Of a stretch of DNA of 64,000 nt, positions 34,515 through 43,903 are shown piece by piece. The position numbers were made by a program, and so were the translations under genes. The DNA comes from an uncultured Eubacterium sp. (GTDB taxonomy: Bacteria; Bacillota_A; Clostridia; Lachnospirales; Lachnospiraceae), in NCBI GenBank assembly GCA_910589045.1, contig CAJUSH010000002.1, positions 5,064 through 69,063 on the forward strand, written 5' to 3'. The notes beneath the pieces are model-generated. The model was given only the letters and a program-made list of their open reading frames with translations, was not told the DNA's origin and ran no database searches. Position 1 is the stretch's first letter. Every line of letters starts with the position of its first letter.

Positions 34515-35969
34515 TTACGCGTGGTCGCGGTGCATGGAAAACGCATCCATCGGGTAATTTTTCAAATTACCGGTGATCGTCCGGTCATCCGCCTGTGAAA
34601 TCAGCTCGTCGCGCTTCTTCTTTGCGGAGACAATCTCCTCAAAACGGCTCGGACCGCCGACACAGCCGCCCTCACATGCCATGCCCTCGATGAAATCCTC
34701 CGGCAGCCTGCCAACCTTCATGAGCAGAAGCGCCTTCTTGCACTCCGCCGCGCCGTTGACGGTGCATACCTTTGCATCGCACTCCTGATTGGTCTCCTTC
34801 ATATACTGCAATACGGAAGCAGTCACGCCGCCCGCGTTGCCGTAGCGCTTGCCGTATACGGAAGATTCCTGATAAGTGTTCTCCGCCGGCTCCAGCGCAA
34901 CCTCCTTTGCACGGAAGATCGCACGGAGCTCACTATAGGTCAGTACAAAATCCGCATTGCCCTCGATCTTCTGATCCACAACCTCCGATTTCTTTGCCAC
35001 ACAAGGCCCGATAAATACGGTGACCGCACCCGGATGCTGTGCCTTAATCATACGTGAAACAGCACACATCGGAGAAACCGTCGTGGAAATATGGTCGGCA
35101 AGCTCCGGATAATGCCTGCGGATCATGTTTACAAAACCGGGGCAGCAGCTTGTCGTCTTTTTCTCGCCGTCCTTATACGCCTCAAGCCACTCCTCCGCCT
35201 CGCTGGAGGTCGTCATATCTCCGCCAAGGCCTGCCTCGATCAGGTCGGTAAATCCGGTCTTTTTTGCCGCGTCACGGAAGCTCTGCATCGTAATGCCCTC
35301 GCCGAACTGTCCCTCCGTCGCGGGAGCGAGAATCGCGTAAACCTCCTTGCCCTCGTTCAGCGCGCGGATGACGTCCACGATATAAGCCTTTGTACCGATG
35401 GCACCAAAGGGGCAGCTGTGGATACACTGACCGCAGCGGATGCATTTCTTCTCGTCGATCACGGAAATACCCAGCTCATTGTAGGTGATGGCATCCACCG
35501 GACATTTGAACTTACAGGGACGCTTCAGATGCGCGATCGCACCGTAAGGACATGCCTTCGCGCATTTACCGCATTCCTTGCACTTATTTGCGTCAATGTG
35601 GGAACGCTTCTCGCCCACGGAAATCGCACCGAAATTGCAGGCGTTGATACATGCCTTTCCGATACAGTTCTGGCAGTTATCCGTCACAACATAGCTGGAA
35701 ATCGGACAGTCCTCACATGCAGAGCTGATTACCTGAATCACATTTCCGGTATCCTCCATGCCCGGTGCCTTCCCCTCGGCGAGCCGGATACGCTGGCGAA
35801 TGATCTCACGCTCCTTGTACACACAGCATCGAAACTGCGGGGTCGGCCCCGGAATCAAATCCATCGGGATATGATCCCTCGTCTCCTCCAAATCCCCCGC
35901 AAATGCATGCTTTGCTACTTCATAGAGAACCTCATGCTTAATTTTAATCACATTTTCGTCTGCGTACAT
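34515..35969 (-). CDS. Monomeric [FeFe] hydrogenase, group B type
   Basis: A 484-residue iron-sulfur enzyme. Ferredoxin-like motifs in order: CEDCPISSYVVTDNCQNCIGKAC, CKECGKCAKACPYGA and CIRCGQCIHSCPFGA. The H-cluster motifs follow: TTSCCPGF (L1), FIGPCVAKKSE (L2) and GMACEGGCVGG (L3). L1 has CCPGF, and L2 has GPC in place of the MPC usual in group A enzymes, which points to the clostridial group B enzymes found in gut Firmicutes. It probably couples reduced ferredoxin to H2; group B enzymes are poorly characterised and direction is unknown. Maturases HydE/F/G are not in the window. No second subunit is adjacent. Confidence 0.9.
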   Translation of the reverse strand: MYADENVIKIKHEVLYEVAKHAFAGDLEETRDHIPMDLIPGPTPQFRCCVYKEREIIRQRIRLAEGKAPGMEDTGNVIQVISSACEDCPISSYVVTDNCQNCIGKACINACNFGAISVGEKRSHIDANKCKECGKCAKACPYGAIAHLKRPCKFKCPVDAITYNELGISVIDEKKCIRCGQCIHSCPFGAIGTKAYIVDVIRALNEGKEVYAILAPATEGQFGEGITMQSFRDAAKKTGFTDLIEAGLGGDMTTSSEAEEWLEAYKDGEKKTTSCCPGFVNMIRRHYPELADHISTTVSPMCAVSRMIKAQHPGAVTVFIGPCVAKKSEVVDQKIEGNADFVLTYSELRAIFRAKEVALEPAENTYQESSVYGKRYGNAGGVTASVLQYMKETNQECDAKVCTVNGAAECKKALLLMKVGRLPEDFIEGMACEGGCVGGPSRFEEIVSAKKKRDELISQADDRTITGNLKNYPMDAFSMHRDHA

Positions 35970-36130
35970 TCTTTTCTCCCCCTACATTTATTGTCGAATT
36001 TTATTATATGCCCTATCATACATTAGATACTATACTTTTTCCACTGGTATTTTGTACAAAAATCATCTGCAATCCCCATAGGTTCAGGACAAAGTAGGGC
36101 ATTTGTGCCGGGATGCTCCTTCCCTCGCGC

Positions 36131-37585
36131 CTAGCGCTTCCCCCATGTCGTGCGGGAGAACAAAATTAAAATCGGGAAGATCTCCAGACGTCCCGCGAGC
36201 ATATCCAGTATGAGCACCAGCTTGGAAAAAATGCTAAAGCCCCCGAAATTGCAGGTGGGGCCTACCGCCTCCAGTCCCGGCCCGATGTTGTTAAAGCAGG
36301 CCAGCACCGCTGTCAGATTTGTCGTGACGGAAAATTCGTCCACGGATATCAGCAGGAAGCTCCCCACAATGATCAGCGCGTAAGCTGCCAGATAGGCATT
36401 CGTGTTCGCCAGCACCTTCTCCTCCATAACACGTCCGTTGACGCGTACGGCCTCCACCCTTCCGGGGTGCACGATCTCGCGGACACTGCGCCTTAGCCCT
36501 TTAAAAACAAGCAGGGCACGCCCGCATTTAAAGCCGCCGCCGGTGCTGCCCGCACATGCTCCGACAAGCATCAGGCACAACAGGATCGTCTTTGAAAAGG
36601 TCGGCCACAGGTCAAAATCGGTCGTGGCAAACCCGGTAGTCGTCACGATACTCGCCACCTGAAATGCCGCATGGCGAACCGTCTCTCCGACCGTGTCATA
36701 AAAGCCCCTCAGATCCAGCGTGATCAGCGCGATGCTTCCCAACACCACGCCAATGTAAAAGCGCAGCTCCTCGTCCTTGAATACGCTCCTGACCTGGCGC
36801 AGCATGAGCATATAATAGCAGCTGAAATTCACGCCGAACAAAAGCATAAACACGGTACATACGTTCTGGAGATACGGGCTGTAGCCCGCAATGCTGTCGT
36901 TTCTAATGCCGAAGCCTCCGGTTCCCGCCGTTCCGAATGCCGTACAGATCGCGTCGAACAGCGGCATTTTCCCGATCAGAAGAAAGATCACGTTCAGCAC
37001 CGTGAGCACGATATAGAGCAGATAGAGGATTTCCGCCGTCTGCTTCATCCGGGGCACCAGCTTCCCTACCTTCGGCCCGGGGCTTTCCGCCCGCAGAAGA
37101 TGCATCGTAAAGCCCTTGCTGCGCTCGTCGCCAGATGAAACGGCAAGCAGAAATACGAGCACACCCATACCGCCCAGCCAGTGGCTGAAGCTTCTCCAGT
37201 AGAGAATACTCATAGGGAGCACCTCCACCTCCGGCAGAATGGATGCTCCGGTCGTTGTAAAGCCGGATACGATCTCAAAAAGCGCATCCACATAGTGGGG
37301 AATGGCTCCGGAAAGAAAAAACGGCAGCGCACCGGAAAGCCCCAGCACAATCCAGCTGATGCCGACACACACAAGCCCTTCTCTGGCATGAAAGCCCTTT
37401 TTCGTCCCCCGTGTCATGCCCGCCAGAAAGCCCCCCACAAGCATGGTCACAAAAATCGTGACCAGGAAGGCCCGCGCCGCTTCCTCCTCATGCTGAAAGA
37501 TACTGATCCCGTAAGCCGGCAGTAAAAATGCCGTCTCGATCAGCAAAATCTTGCCGATAAATCTGGCTATCATCTTATAGTTCAT
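36131..37585 (-). CDS. trkH: TrkH/KtrB-type potassium transporter subunit
   Basis: A 484-residue membrane channel of the SKT family with about ten helices and four pore loops; filter-like glycines are visible in SGFTTTGASIL, FGTAGTGGFGI, VTTTGFATTDF and FNNIGPGLEAVG. It imports K+ (or Na+) when joined to the TrkA ring. The start at 37585 (MNYKMIARF) is chosen because GAGG lies nine bases upstream; the preceding frame lies in trkA. It follows trkA by four bases. Confidence 0.9.
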   Translation of the reverse strand: MNYKMIARFIGKILLIETAFLLPAYGISIFQHEEEAARAFLVTIFVTMLVGGFLAGMTRGTKKGFHAREGLVCVGISWIVLGLSGALPFFLSGAIPHYVDALFEIVSGFTTTGASILPEVEVLPMSILYWRSFSHWLGGMGVLVFLLAVSSGDERSKGFTMHLLRAESPGPKVGKLVPRMKQTAEILYLLYIVLTVLNVIFLLIGKMPLFDAICTAFGTAGTGGFGIRNDSIAGYSPYLQNVCTVFMLLFGVNFSCYYMLMLRQVRSVFKDEELRFYIGVVLGSIALITLDLRGFYDTVGETVRHAAFQVASIVTTTGFATTDFDLWPTFSKTILLCLMLVGACAGSTGGGFKCGRALLVFKGLRRSVREIVHPGRVEAVRVNGRVMEEKVLANTNAYLAAYALIIVGSFLLISVDEFSVTTNLTAVLACFNNIGPGLEAVGPTCNFGGFSIFSKLVLILDMLAGRLEIFPILILFSRTTWGKR

Positions 37586-37589
37586 CGCT

Positions 37590-38951
37590 CTATGCCTCGA
37601 AAATATCATTTAACTGGTAGATCACCGCATCGCCGTTTGTCACAACGATCACCGTATCTCCCTTCTCGAAATAGGAATCCCCGGCGGGGATCTCATGGAA
37701 GCCCCGGTGCGTAATCCCCACCACCAGCACATTTTTCTTCAGAGTCAGCTTTTTCAGCGGCTCACCGATATGCTTTGTGCCCCCGTCAACCTCAAACTCC
37801 AGCGCCTCCGCATGACCGTCCGCGATGGTATGCACCGTCAGCGCCGCCCCGGTCTGGTTGCGCAGCGCGCGGACATAGCGCACGATGGAGTTGCAGCAGA
37901 GCTGCTTGGGGCTGACCGTGCTCCCGATCGGGAGCTTGTCAATGACATGGGTATTGTCCACACGGCCCAGCTTCGTGATGACCTGAGGTACCTTGCTGAT
38001 CGTTCCGTGCAAAGAAATTACCATATTCAACTCGTCAAGCCCGGTCAGGGACACCAGCGCGTCGCAGTTTGCCAGGCCCTCTCCCTCCAGAAGCCGCTCG
38101 TCGCTGGCATCCCCGTGGATCACCGTCACACCCGGCAGGATGTTTGCCAGATGCACGCAGCGGTCATATTCCTTCTCGATGAGCAGCACGCCGATTCCGC
38201 TCTTCTCGAGCTGCTTCGCCAGATAATAGCTCAGCCGCCCGCCGCCGCAGATCAGCACGCGTTTTACCTTATGTGTAATTATATTCAAATTTTTCAGCAG
38301 CGTTTCCAGCGTATCCGTCCGCGCCGTCACAAAAATGCGGTCTCCCGCCAAAAGCGTGTAGTTACCGTCCGGCGTCACGGTCGAGCCCTCGCGCAGAACT
38401 GCACAGACCAGCACCTTACAGCCCACGATGGAATCCATATCTGCAAGGCTGTGGTTGCAAAGCGGGCTGTCCGCATCCAGCCGCAGCTCCACGATCTCCA
38501 CCCTTCCCTTTGCAAATGCCTCCCGCTTTAAAAAGCCCGGGTATTTCAGCAGACGCTCAATCTCCACCGCCGCCTGGCGTTCCGGGTTGACAACGAGGGA
38601 AAGCGGGAATACCTCCCGCATTTTGATGATCTGCTCCGTATATTCCGGATTGCGGATGCGGGCAACCGTATGAAGTCCTTCGTTCATGCCATGGGCGGTC
38701 AGACAGCACAACAGATTGATCTCGTCCGCAGAGGTCGCGGCCACCAGAAGATCCGCCTCCCGCACACCTGCCTGCTCCAACACCTCCATGGTGGCGCAAT
38801 TGCCCTGAACCGCCATGATATCGTACATTTCCTCCGTGGATTCCAGCACACGGGGATTCTCGTCAATCAGGGTGAGGTCATATCCCTCCGCCGACAGCTG
38901 CCTCGTCAGTATCGAGCCAACCTTGCCGTCCCCTGCAATTATTATTTTCAT
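37590..38951 (-). CDS. trkA: TrkA potassium uptake regulatory protein
   Basis: A 453-residue cytosolic gating protein with two RCK units. Each half has a Rossmann NAD site (MKIIIAGDGKVGS at the start; RVLICGGGRLSYYLAK near 230) and a TrkA-C domain (about 140-220 and 370-453). It binds nucleotide and regulates TrkH, encoded next. The start at 38951 (MKIIIAGDG) fits the family; an AGGAGG lies 12 bases upstream, slightly far. Confidence 0.93.
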   Translation of the reverse strand: MKIIIAGDGKVGSILTRQLSAEGYDLTLIDENPRVLESTEEMYDIMAVQGNCATMEVLEQAGVREADLLVAATSADEINLLCCLTAHGMNEGLHTVARIRNPEYTEQIIKMREVFPLSLVVNPERQAAVEIERLLKYPGFLKREAFAKGRVEIVELRLDADSPLCNHSLADMDSIVGCKVLVCAVLREGSTVTPDGNYTLLAGDRIFVTARTDTLETLLKNLNIITHKVKRVLICGGGRLSYYLAKQLEKSGIGVLLIEKEYDRCVHLANILPGVTVIHGDASDERLLEGEGLANCDALVSLTGLDELNMVISLHGTISKVPQVITKLGRVDNTHVIDKLPIGSTVSPKQLCCNSIVRYVRALRNQTGAALTVHTIADGHAEALEFEVDGGTKHIGEPLKKLTLKKNVLVVGITHRGFHEIPAGDSYFEKGDTVIVVTNGDAVIYQLNDIFEA

Positions 38952-39024
38952 GACTGAAAACGTCCTCCTGTGAAAGCGGGATGACATGCTGCGCGCATGT
39001 CATCCCTGTCATCCCTGCTTCTTT

Positions 39025-39666
39025 TTATTTTCCTATCAGCTCCTCAACGGCAGCCCGGATTTTGTCGCATTTGCAGTTTGCATAAAACAGCTCCTTAAAC
39101 TGCGCGCCGCCGAGCGCGCCCTTCACAAGCTCCTGATCCAGATCCTTTAAGATGTCGGTTAAATCGCGGTAGGTCACCTTCTTAACCTCGTCCAGAATCT
39201 TTTTATTTCTCTGCTCGGGTACGGCGCGCTCCCTCGGATAACCCTGCCCGCTCTCCTCGCAGTAAAGCTTCTCAAATATATACTCCAGATTTAAGTCTCC
39301 GCCCCAGCCGAAGCCCTTCGCGAAGGGAATGGCGATGGCGTTGCCGTCGTTGATCTGTGCAAATGTATAAGCATCCAGCGCATCCTCCACATGTCCGCAG
39401 ATAACGCCCGGGAAGGAATTGCAGGCGAGCATGGCACCCTCGCCGGTTCCGCAGCCCGTGATCACGTAATCCGCCGCGCCGGAATTTAAGAGCACCGCCG
39501 CCAGAATACCGATCTGCACATACGTAAGCTGTGCCTCGTCCTCCGCGGTGTACATGCCGTAGTTGAACACCTCATGCCCCATCGGCTCCACAACCTTCTT
39601 CAAGGAGTTTAAGATCATGGCATTTTTTGCGCCCTGACTGTTCTCGTTGATCAATGCGATTTTCAT
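39025..39666 (-). CDS. RpiB/LacA/LacB family sugar-phosphate isomerase
   Basis: A 213-residue protein. Residues 1-150 are the RpiB fold with the active-site loop ITGCGTGEGAMLAC, and the C-terminal 60 residues form the helical extension (DUF3666-like) seen in longer members. RpiB interconverts ribose 5-phosphate and ribulose 5-phosphate; some relatives act on allose or galactose phosphates, so the substrate is open. The start at 39666 has GGAGG eight bases before it. It stands alone, 73 bases after trkA on the same strand. Confidence 0.85.
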   Translation of the reverse strand: MKIALINENSQGAKNAMILNSLKKVVEPMGHEVFNYGMYTAEDEAQLTYVQIGILAAVLLNSGAADYVITGCGTGEGAMLACNSFPGVICGHVEDALDAYTFAQINDGNAIAIPFAKGFGWGGDLNLEYIFEKLYCEESGQGYPRERAVPEQRNKKILDEVKKVTYRDLTDILKDLDQELVKGALGGAQFKELFYANCKCDKIRAAVEELIGK

Positions 39667-39780
39667 TTCATTATCCTCCATCATAAAAATACGTCATAAC
39701 GTAAACAAGCCCATTATAACACAGGCACATCGGGGATACCAGTAGAAAATATGGAAATATACCATTATATGGAATGATTC

Positions 39781-39919
39781 GTTACTTTTCACGGGGCAGG
39801 AATGCGCATTTACTGCGCAGTCCGTAAGAACATGATTTGAGGAGCGATTTTTAGAAGCAAAGCTCTGAATATCGCCCCGAATCGTTACTATGAGCGGCTC
39901 CCGGGCCGTGAATAGTAAC
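39781..39919 (-). repeat. Dispersed inverted-repeat element, full copy B (139 bases)
   Basis: Reverse-orientation copy of the element at 28174-28319. The ends GTTACTTTTCACGG and CCGTGAATAGTAAC, the nested ATAGTAAC hairpin, GATTCGGGGCGATATTCAGAG and GCGCAGTAAATGCGC are conserved. It fills most of the 298-base gap between two genes. Confidence 0.85.
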
Positions 39920-39964
39920 AATGATTCCGTCCCCGGTCTCCCGCCTGACAGAATCTGCACGTTC

Positions 39965-40909
39965 TTACGGCCTTATTCTGTCCTTTAACAGCGCAAACAT
40001 CTTCTCCGACACCGGAACCGGCACGCCAAGGCGCTTCGCCTCCCGCAGAAGATAGCCGCTGAACGTGTCAATCTCCGCGGGCCGTCCCGCATTGATATCC
40101 CTCTGCAGGGAGCTGGTGGCATCGTAGCGGTAATCCTCGTAAAAGCGGCGCACAAACTCTTTTTTATGCTCCGGCAGAACGGGAACCCCCTTCGCCCGGG
40201 CTACCTCATATGCCTCCTCGATCAAGCACTCGTACTCCCTGGCCTTTTTGGGATCCTCCTTCAGCTGTCCCATGGAGTTGTCGTAAGCGGCGCTCGCCAC
40301 GTTGTAGGCACAGTTTAAAATATATTTCAGCCATACCTCCAGCTCGATCTCATCCGTCACGAGATGGTCAATGCCCGCCCCGGTCAAAATTTCGGACAGA
40401 TCGGACAGCGCCCTGCGCTGCGCCTCATCCGCATCCTTGATGCCTGCCCGCAGCCACGTAAAATCCCCCTGCTGCGTGATGGAGGCATCCGCTTCGGCAA
40501 ACGCCACGATGTAGATAACCGCATCCGCGACAATGCCCCGCCCAAGCAGGCTACGCACCCGCTGTGCCGGGTCTACGCCGTTCATGACCGGTATCACCAT
40601 CGTGTGCGCGCCCACCGCGGGCCGGATCTGTTCGCACACCTGCGTGAGCGAATAATTTTTTACACACAAAAATATGTAATCCTGCTCCTCCAGCTCCTGT
40701 GCGCCCACCACCTTGCGGGGCTTCGCGTAAACCTCCCCGTGAACCTCGCTGTGGAGCACCAGTCCCTTTTCCTTCAAAAGCTCCGCGCGCTCACCACGCG
40801 CCGCAAATGTTACCTGCCCCGGGTACGCAGCCCCCAGCATGCCCGCCAGATAACCGCCCACGCCGCCGATTCCCACAACAGCAATTTTTTTGTCTTCCAT
40901 ATTGCTCAT
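39965..40909 (-). CDS. Ketopantoate reductase family protein
   Basis: A 314-residue NADPH-dependent reductase of the PanE/ApbA family. The dinucleotide loop is VGIGGVGGYLAG (residues 11-22); the catalytic Lys region is VWLKYILNCAYNVASA, followed by the typical C-terminal TSLQRDINAGRPAEIDTFSGYLL. PanE converts 2-dehydropantoate to pantoate for coenzyme A; many family members have other substrates, so the symbol is left out. The start has GGAG directly upstream. No pan genes are adjacent. Confidence 0.85.
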   Translation of the reverse strand: MSNMEDKKIAVVGIGGVGGYLAGMLGAAYPGQVTFAARGERAELLKEKGLVLHSEVHGEVYAKPRKVVGAQELEEQDYIFLCVKNYSLTQVCEQIRPAVGAHTMVIPVMNGVDPAQRVRSLLGRGIVADAVIYIVAFAEADASITQQGDFTWLRAGIKDADEAQRRALSDLSEILTGAGIDHLVTDEIELEVWLKYILNCAYNVASAAYDNSMGQLKEDPKKAREYECLIEEAYEVARAKGVPVLPEHKKEFVRRFYEDYRYDATSSLQRDINAGRPAEIDTFSGYLLREAKRLGVPVPVSEKMFALLKDRIRP

Positions 40910-41013
40910 TCTGCTCCTTTCACAACTATGTCTCTTTGCTCCATGCGCGCCTCCGGCGCTTTTTTCGCCGCTCCAGAAGCTCCTTCATCGTTTTTTGCAA
41001 CGCGAAAAGCCAA

Positions 41014-41544
41014 TCAATAACCAAACTCCGCATAATCCTCCGGCAAAAACCGGTGGTAAATGATGTGGCAGCCCTCATCCTTGAAGCAGTAATAATAAGG
41101 GTCGTCCCCCTCGCGAAACCGGATCATCACGTCAAAGTCCGCGCCGTCCATGGGCGTGACCACCGCCTGCTCCTTCTGCGCATAAAACAGCGCAAAAATC
41201 TGCTCCATCGTGGCGCCGTGGCTTCCGACCAGCTCCACCAGCCGAAGGATAAACTCGTTTTCCTTCATATTCAGATGGACATACTCACTGCCCTGCTCCG
41301 GTATCTCAAAGCAGAAGCGCTCTCCCCGGTGGGAAACTTTTACCGCTCCAAGCGTCCCTTCCACCCTGTGTACAAACTCCGTCAGACGCGCCTGCATCTC
41401 CCCGGCACCGTCACTGCTGCCGTAGCAATGATTCAGCGTCCCGAGAGGATAATAAAGGCGCAGCGCTTCCTTCCGATAGCCAAGCTTCGCCTGCTCCTCC
41501 TTGATCAGATCCATCAGATTCCGCTCCAGATTCTCGTGTCCCAT
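41014..41544 (-). CDS. DUF3877 family protein
   Basis: A 176-residue soluble protein that resembles DUF3877, a family restricted to Clostridia of the gut. Landmarks are NLERNLMDLIKEEQAKLGYRKEALRLYYPL near the start (in part) and DDPYYYCFKDEGCHIIYHRFLPEDY near the end. No function is known. It is the last gene of the run that starts with the ABC importer and polymerase, 49 bases after shikimate kinase. Confidence 0.7.
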   Translation of the reverse strand: MGHENLERNLMDLIKEEQAKLGYRKEALRLYYPLGTLNHCYGSSDGAGEMQARLTEFVHRVEGTLGAVKVSHRGERFCFEIPEQGSEYVHLNMKENEFILRLVELVGSHGATMEQIFALFYAQKEQAVVTPMDGADFDVMIRFREGDDPYYYCFKDEGCHIIYHRFLPEDYAEFGY

Positions 41545-41593
41545 GCCGTTCCCTTCTCCTCATTCTCCAAAATCACACGATCAGCCTGCCGCT

Positions 41594-42124
41594 TTACAAT
41601 CCCGCCGGACGCCCGTGCTCCCGCACAAATGCCTCCGCAATCTGCCTTACGATCTGCCGAATCTGTTTTCCGTCGCAGTCAATCGTCACATCCGCATATT
41701 TTTCATAGAGGGGCAGCCGCTCCGCAAACAGCTCCGCAAGCGTCTGACCCTCACGGATGGCCACGCCCCGCTCGTTTAAGTCCCCCAGCCGCCCCGCAAG
41801 CTCCTCGCAGGGAAGCGCGAGATAGACGACCAGCCCGATCTTGCACAGATGCGCCATCGCCCGCGCCCCGTAGACCGCGCTCCCTCCGGTGGCAATGACC
41901 GACCGCTTCACCTCAATAGAGGCATTGACCGCGTCCTCCACCCTTTGAAAGCCGTCCAGTCCCTGCGCATCAATGATCTCGTGCAGCAGCCTGCCCTCCC
42001 GCTCCTGGATGAGCAGATCCGAATCCACAAAACGCATTCCCAGATGCTTTGCAAGCACGACACCAACGGTGCTCTTTCCCACACCGGGCATCCCGATCAG
42101 AATGATATTTTTTTCTTTAGTCAT
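41594..42124 (-). CDS. aroK: Shikimate kinase
   Basis: Phosphorylates shikimate in aromatic amino acid synthesis. The 176-residue protein has Walker A GMPGVGKST, the shikimate-binding DSD (FVDSDLLIQE), GFQRVED in place of FR-E, and the GGSAVY substrate loop. Start at 42124 (MTKEKN) with GGAG seven bases upstream; it overlaps the YolD-like stop by eight bases. At the lid, LNERGVAIREGQTL carries the expected basic residues. The rest of the aro pathway is not in the window. Confidence 0.88.
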   Translation of the reverse strand: MTKEKNIILIGMPGVGKSTVGVVLAKHLGMRFVDSDLLIQEREGRLLHEIIDAQGLDGFQRVEDAVNASIEVKRSVIATGGSAVYGARAMAHLCKIGLVVYLALPCEELAGRLGDLNERGVAIREGQTLAELFAERLPLYEKYADVTIDCDGKQIRQIVRQIAEAFVREHGRPAGL

Positions 42125-42383
42125 ATTCATGCTCCATTCGCTCCTCCATCTGCCGCTGAGTCTCCCTGATCGCATCTCCGTGGCCGCTGAGCGCCGCAAA
42201 AGGCACAAACTGTGCCGCGCGCTCGGACAGCGGCATCTGCGGATGGTTTTTCGAGACGTGATGCGGTAAATGGAGCATATCGTCGTAGCGGTGCGCGCCG
42301 CCGTCCTTATACGCCGCCCTCATCCGTCCGTCTGCGCCCTCTCCTGCACCCCGCTCCCGTGCATCTGATGTTTTGCCTGTCAC
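42117..42383 (-). CDS. YolD-like partner of Y-family polymerase
   Basis: An 88-residue protein whose second half, HPQMPLSERAAQFVPFAALSG, carries the PFAALSG-type motif typical of YolD-like proteins and small Clostridial proteins encoded beside UmuC-like polymerases. The first half is low-complexity and Arg/Gly rich. Its ATG overlaps the polymerase stop by four bases, so the two are coupled. YolD is thought to be the UmuD-like partner in Firmicutes; the function here is inferred. Confidence 0.8.
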   Translation of the reverse strand: MTGKTSDARERGAGEGADGRMRAAYKDGGAHRYDDMLHLPHHVSKNHPQMPLSERAAQFVPFAALSGHGDAIRETQRQMEERMEHEYD

Positions 42384-43903
42384 GCCTTATGCCCTCCAAT
42401 CTGCTCATTGCGCTCCATCGTCGTAGCGCCCTCCTGCAGGCTCGTGCCCTTTAGCATGGCATTTTTCCCGTAGCGCTTCTTCACGCTCAGCATCGCCTCC
42501 TGCAGCTTCCGCTCCCGCGCCAGCCTTTCATCGATCGCCGGCTCCCTTCCCGGGCTTCTTTGTCCGTTCTCCCCGCCGGGTACGCTGCCGCCGCTCCCTT
42601 CGCCGGACATCCCGGCCGGTGCAAATCCGCCCATCGAAAACAGCGAAAGCTGCTCACAGTGCTCCTCCCTCGCCTGTTCCTCGTCCATGAGATGATTTGC
42701 ACACAAGCTGATGCGGCGCACCAGCAGGTTCCGGTTGACAATATTCGAAAAGAGCGCCAGCGTCGCCTCCGTAATCCGCATGGCGGAGGAGGTTTTCTGA
42801 TCCAGGTTTTTTGTGCCATGGGCGTGTTTTGGCACCTGCCGCCCGTAGCGGTCCCTCGTCACAGGTCCCCGGTAAGCCTTCTGCCGCTTCGGGTCGGTGA
42901 GATTGTCAATATCATAGCCAACCGTCAGCACGATCTGGTCCGTCACCAGCCGCTTTTCCACCAGCTCCAGCGCCAGAAGATCCGCCATCTCCCGCACGAC
43001 CAGCGCCGCCTTCTCATATTCATAGGGACAGCGGAGCACCTGCCCGGAGACAATGCTGCTGTTTTCCGGCTTATACGCCTTCACCTCCGCAATCCCGCAC
43101 GGCTCCCAGCCCCAGGCGTGGTCGATCAAAAGCTCGGCATTCACGCCGAAGCGCTTATACAGCAGCTCCTCATTATAAAAATCCTCCGGCGCACCCAGGG
43201 AGCAGCGGGCCACATCACCCATCGTATACAGCCCGCACTCCGCCAGCCGTTTCGCGTAGCCCTTCCCCACGCGCCAGAAATCCGTGATCGGCTCATGCGT
43301 CCAGAGCTGTCTGCGGTAGCTCGTCTCGGTAAGCTCCGCGATGCGCACGCCGTTTTCGTCCGCATCCACATGCTTTGCCATGATATCCATCGCAACCTTG
43401 CACAGATAAAGGTTCGTGCCGATGCCCGCCGCCGCAGGGATACCCACCGTTTCCAGCACATCCCCGATCATTTTTGCCGCCAGCTCCCGCGGGGTCAGGC
43501 GGTACGTGTTCAGATAGTGGGTCGCATCGATCATAACCTCGTCAATGGAGTACACATGCATGTCCTCGGGTGCGATATACTTCAAATACACCTCATATAT
43601 TTTTGTGCTGTATTCCAGATAGAGCGCCATGCGCGGCGGCGCGGTAATATAGGTGATCTGCTCCTGCGCCTGCCGTCCGGCGTTCAGCTCGCGCACCCGC
43701 TCCACAACCTCAAAAAGCCGTGCCCTTCCCGAAATGCCAAAGGCTTTCAGGGAAGGGGACACGGCCAGACAGATTGTTTTATTCGTGCGGCTCTCGTCCG
43801 CGACCACCAGATTTGTGGTCATCGGGTCAAGCCCGCGCTCTACGCATTCTACCGATGCATAAAAGGATTTTAAATCAATTGCAATATATGCATGATCTGC
43901 CAC
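42380..43903 (-). CDS. Y-family DNA polymerase (UmuC/ImuB-like)
   Basis: A 507-residue translesion polymerase of the Firmicute UmuC group. Catalytic acidic residues: AIDLKSFYASVEC at residues 8-20, SIDEVMIDATHYL near 115-127. Helix-hairpin-helix and little-finger domains follow (KGYAKRLAECGLYTMGDVA). The C-terminal 90 residues are Gly/Ser rich and unlike the core, perhaps a clamp-binding tail. It begins at GTG (43903), one base overlapping the stop of the lipoprotein gene, without a clear Shine-Dalgarno, which suggests weak or coupled translation. Used to bypass DNA damage; SOS control is not evident. Confidence 0.9.
   Translation of the reverse strand: MADHAYIAIDLKSFYASVECVERGLDPMTTNLVVADESRTNKTICLAVSPSLKAFGISGRARLFEVVERVRELNAGRQAQEQITYITAPPRMALYLEYSTKIYEVYLKYIAPEDMHVYSIDEVMIDATHYLNTYRLTPRELAAKMIGDVLETVGIPAAAGIGTNLYLCKVAMDIMAKHVDADENGVRIAELTETSYRRQLWTHEPITDFWRVGKGYAKRLAECGLYTMGDVARCSLGAPEDFYNEELLYKRFGVNAELLIDHAWGWEPCGIAEVKAYKPENSSIVSGQVLRCPYEYEKAALVVREMADLLALELVEKRLVTDQIVLTVGYDIDNLTDPKRQKAYRGPVTRDRYGRQVPKHAHGTKNLDQKTSSAMRITEATLALFSNIVNRNLLVRRISLCANHLMDEEQAREEHCEQLSLFSMGGFAPAGMSGEGSGGSVPGGENGQRSPGREPAIDERLARERKLQEAMLSVKKRYGKNAMLKGTSLQEGATTMERNEQIGGHKA

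Noticed and set aside
35970..36130. Rex-type operator in front of the hydrogenase gene
   Set aside because: TTGTAC and TATAGT-like elements are present but spacing is 19 bases and no TTGTTAA-N4-TTAACAA palindrome was found.
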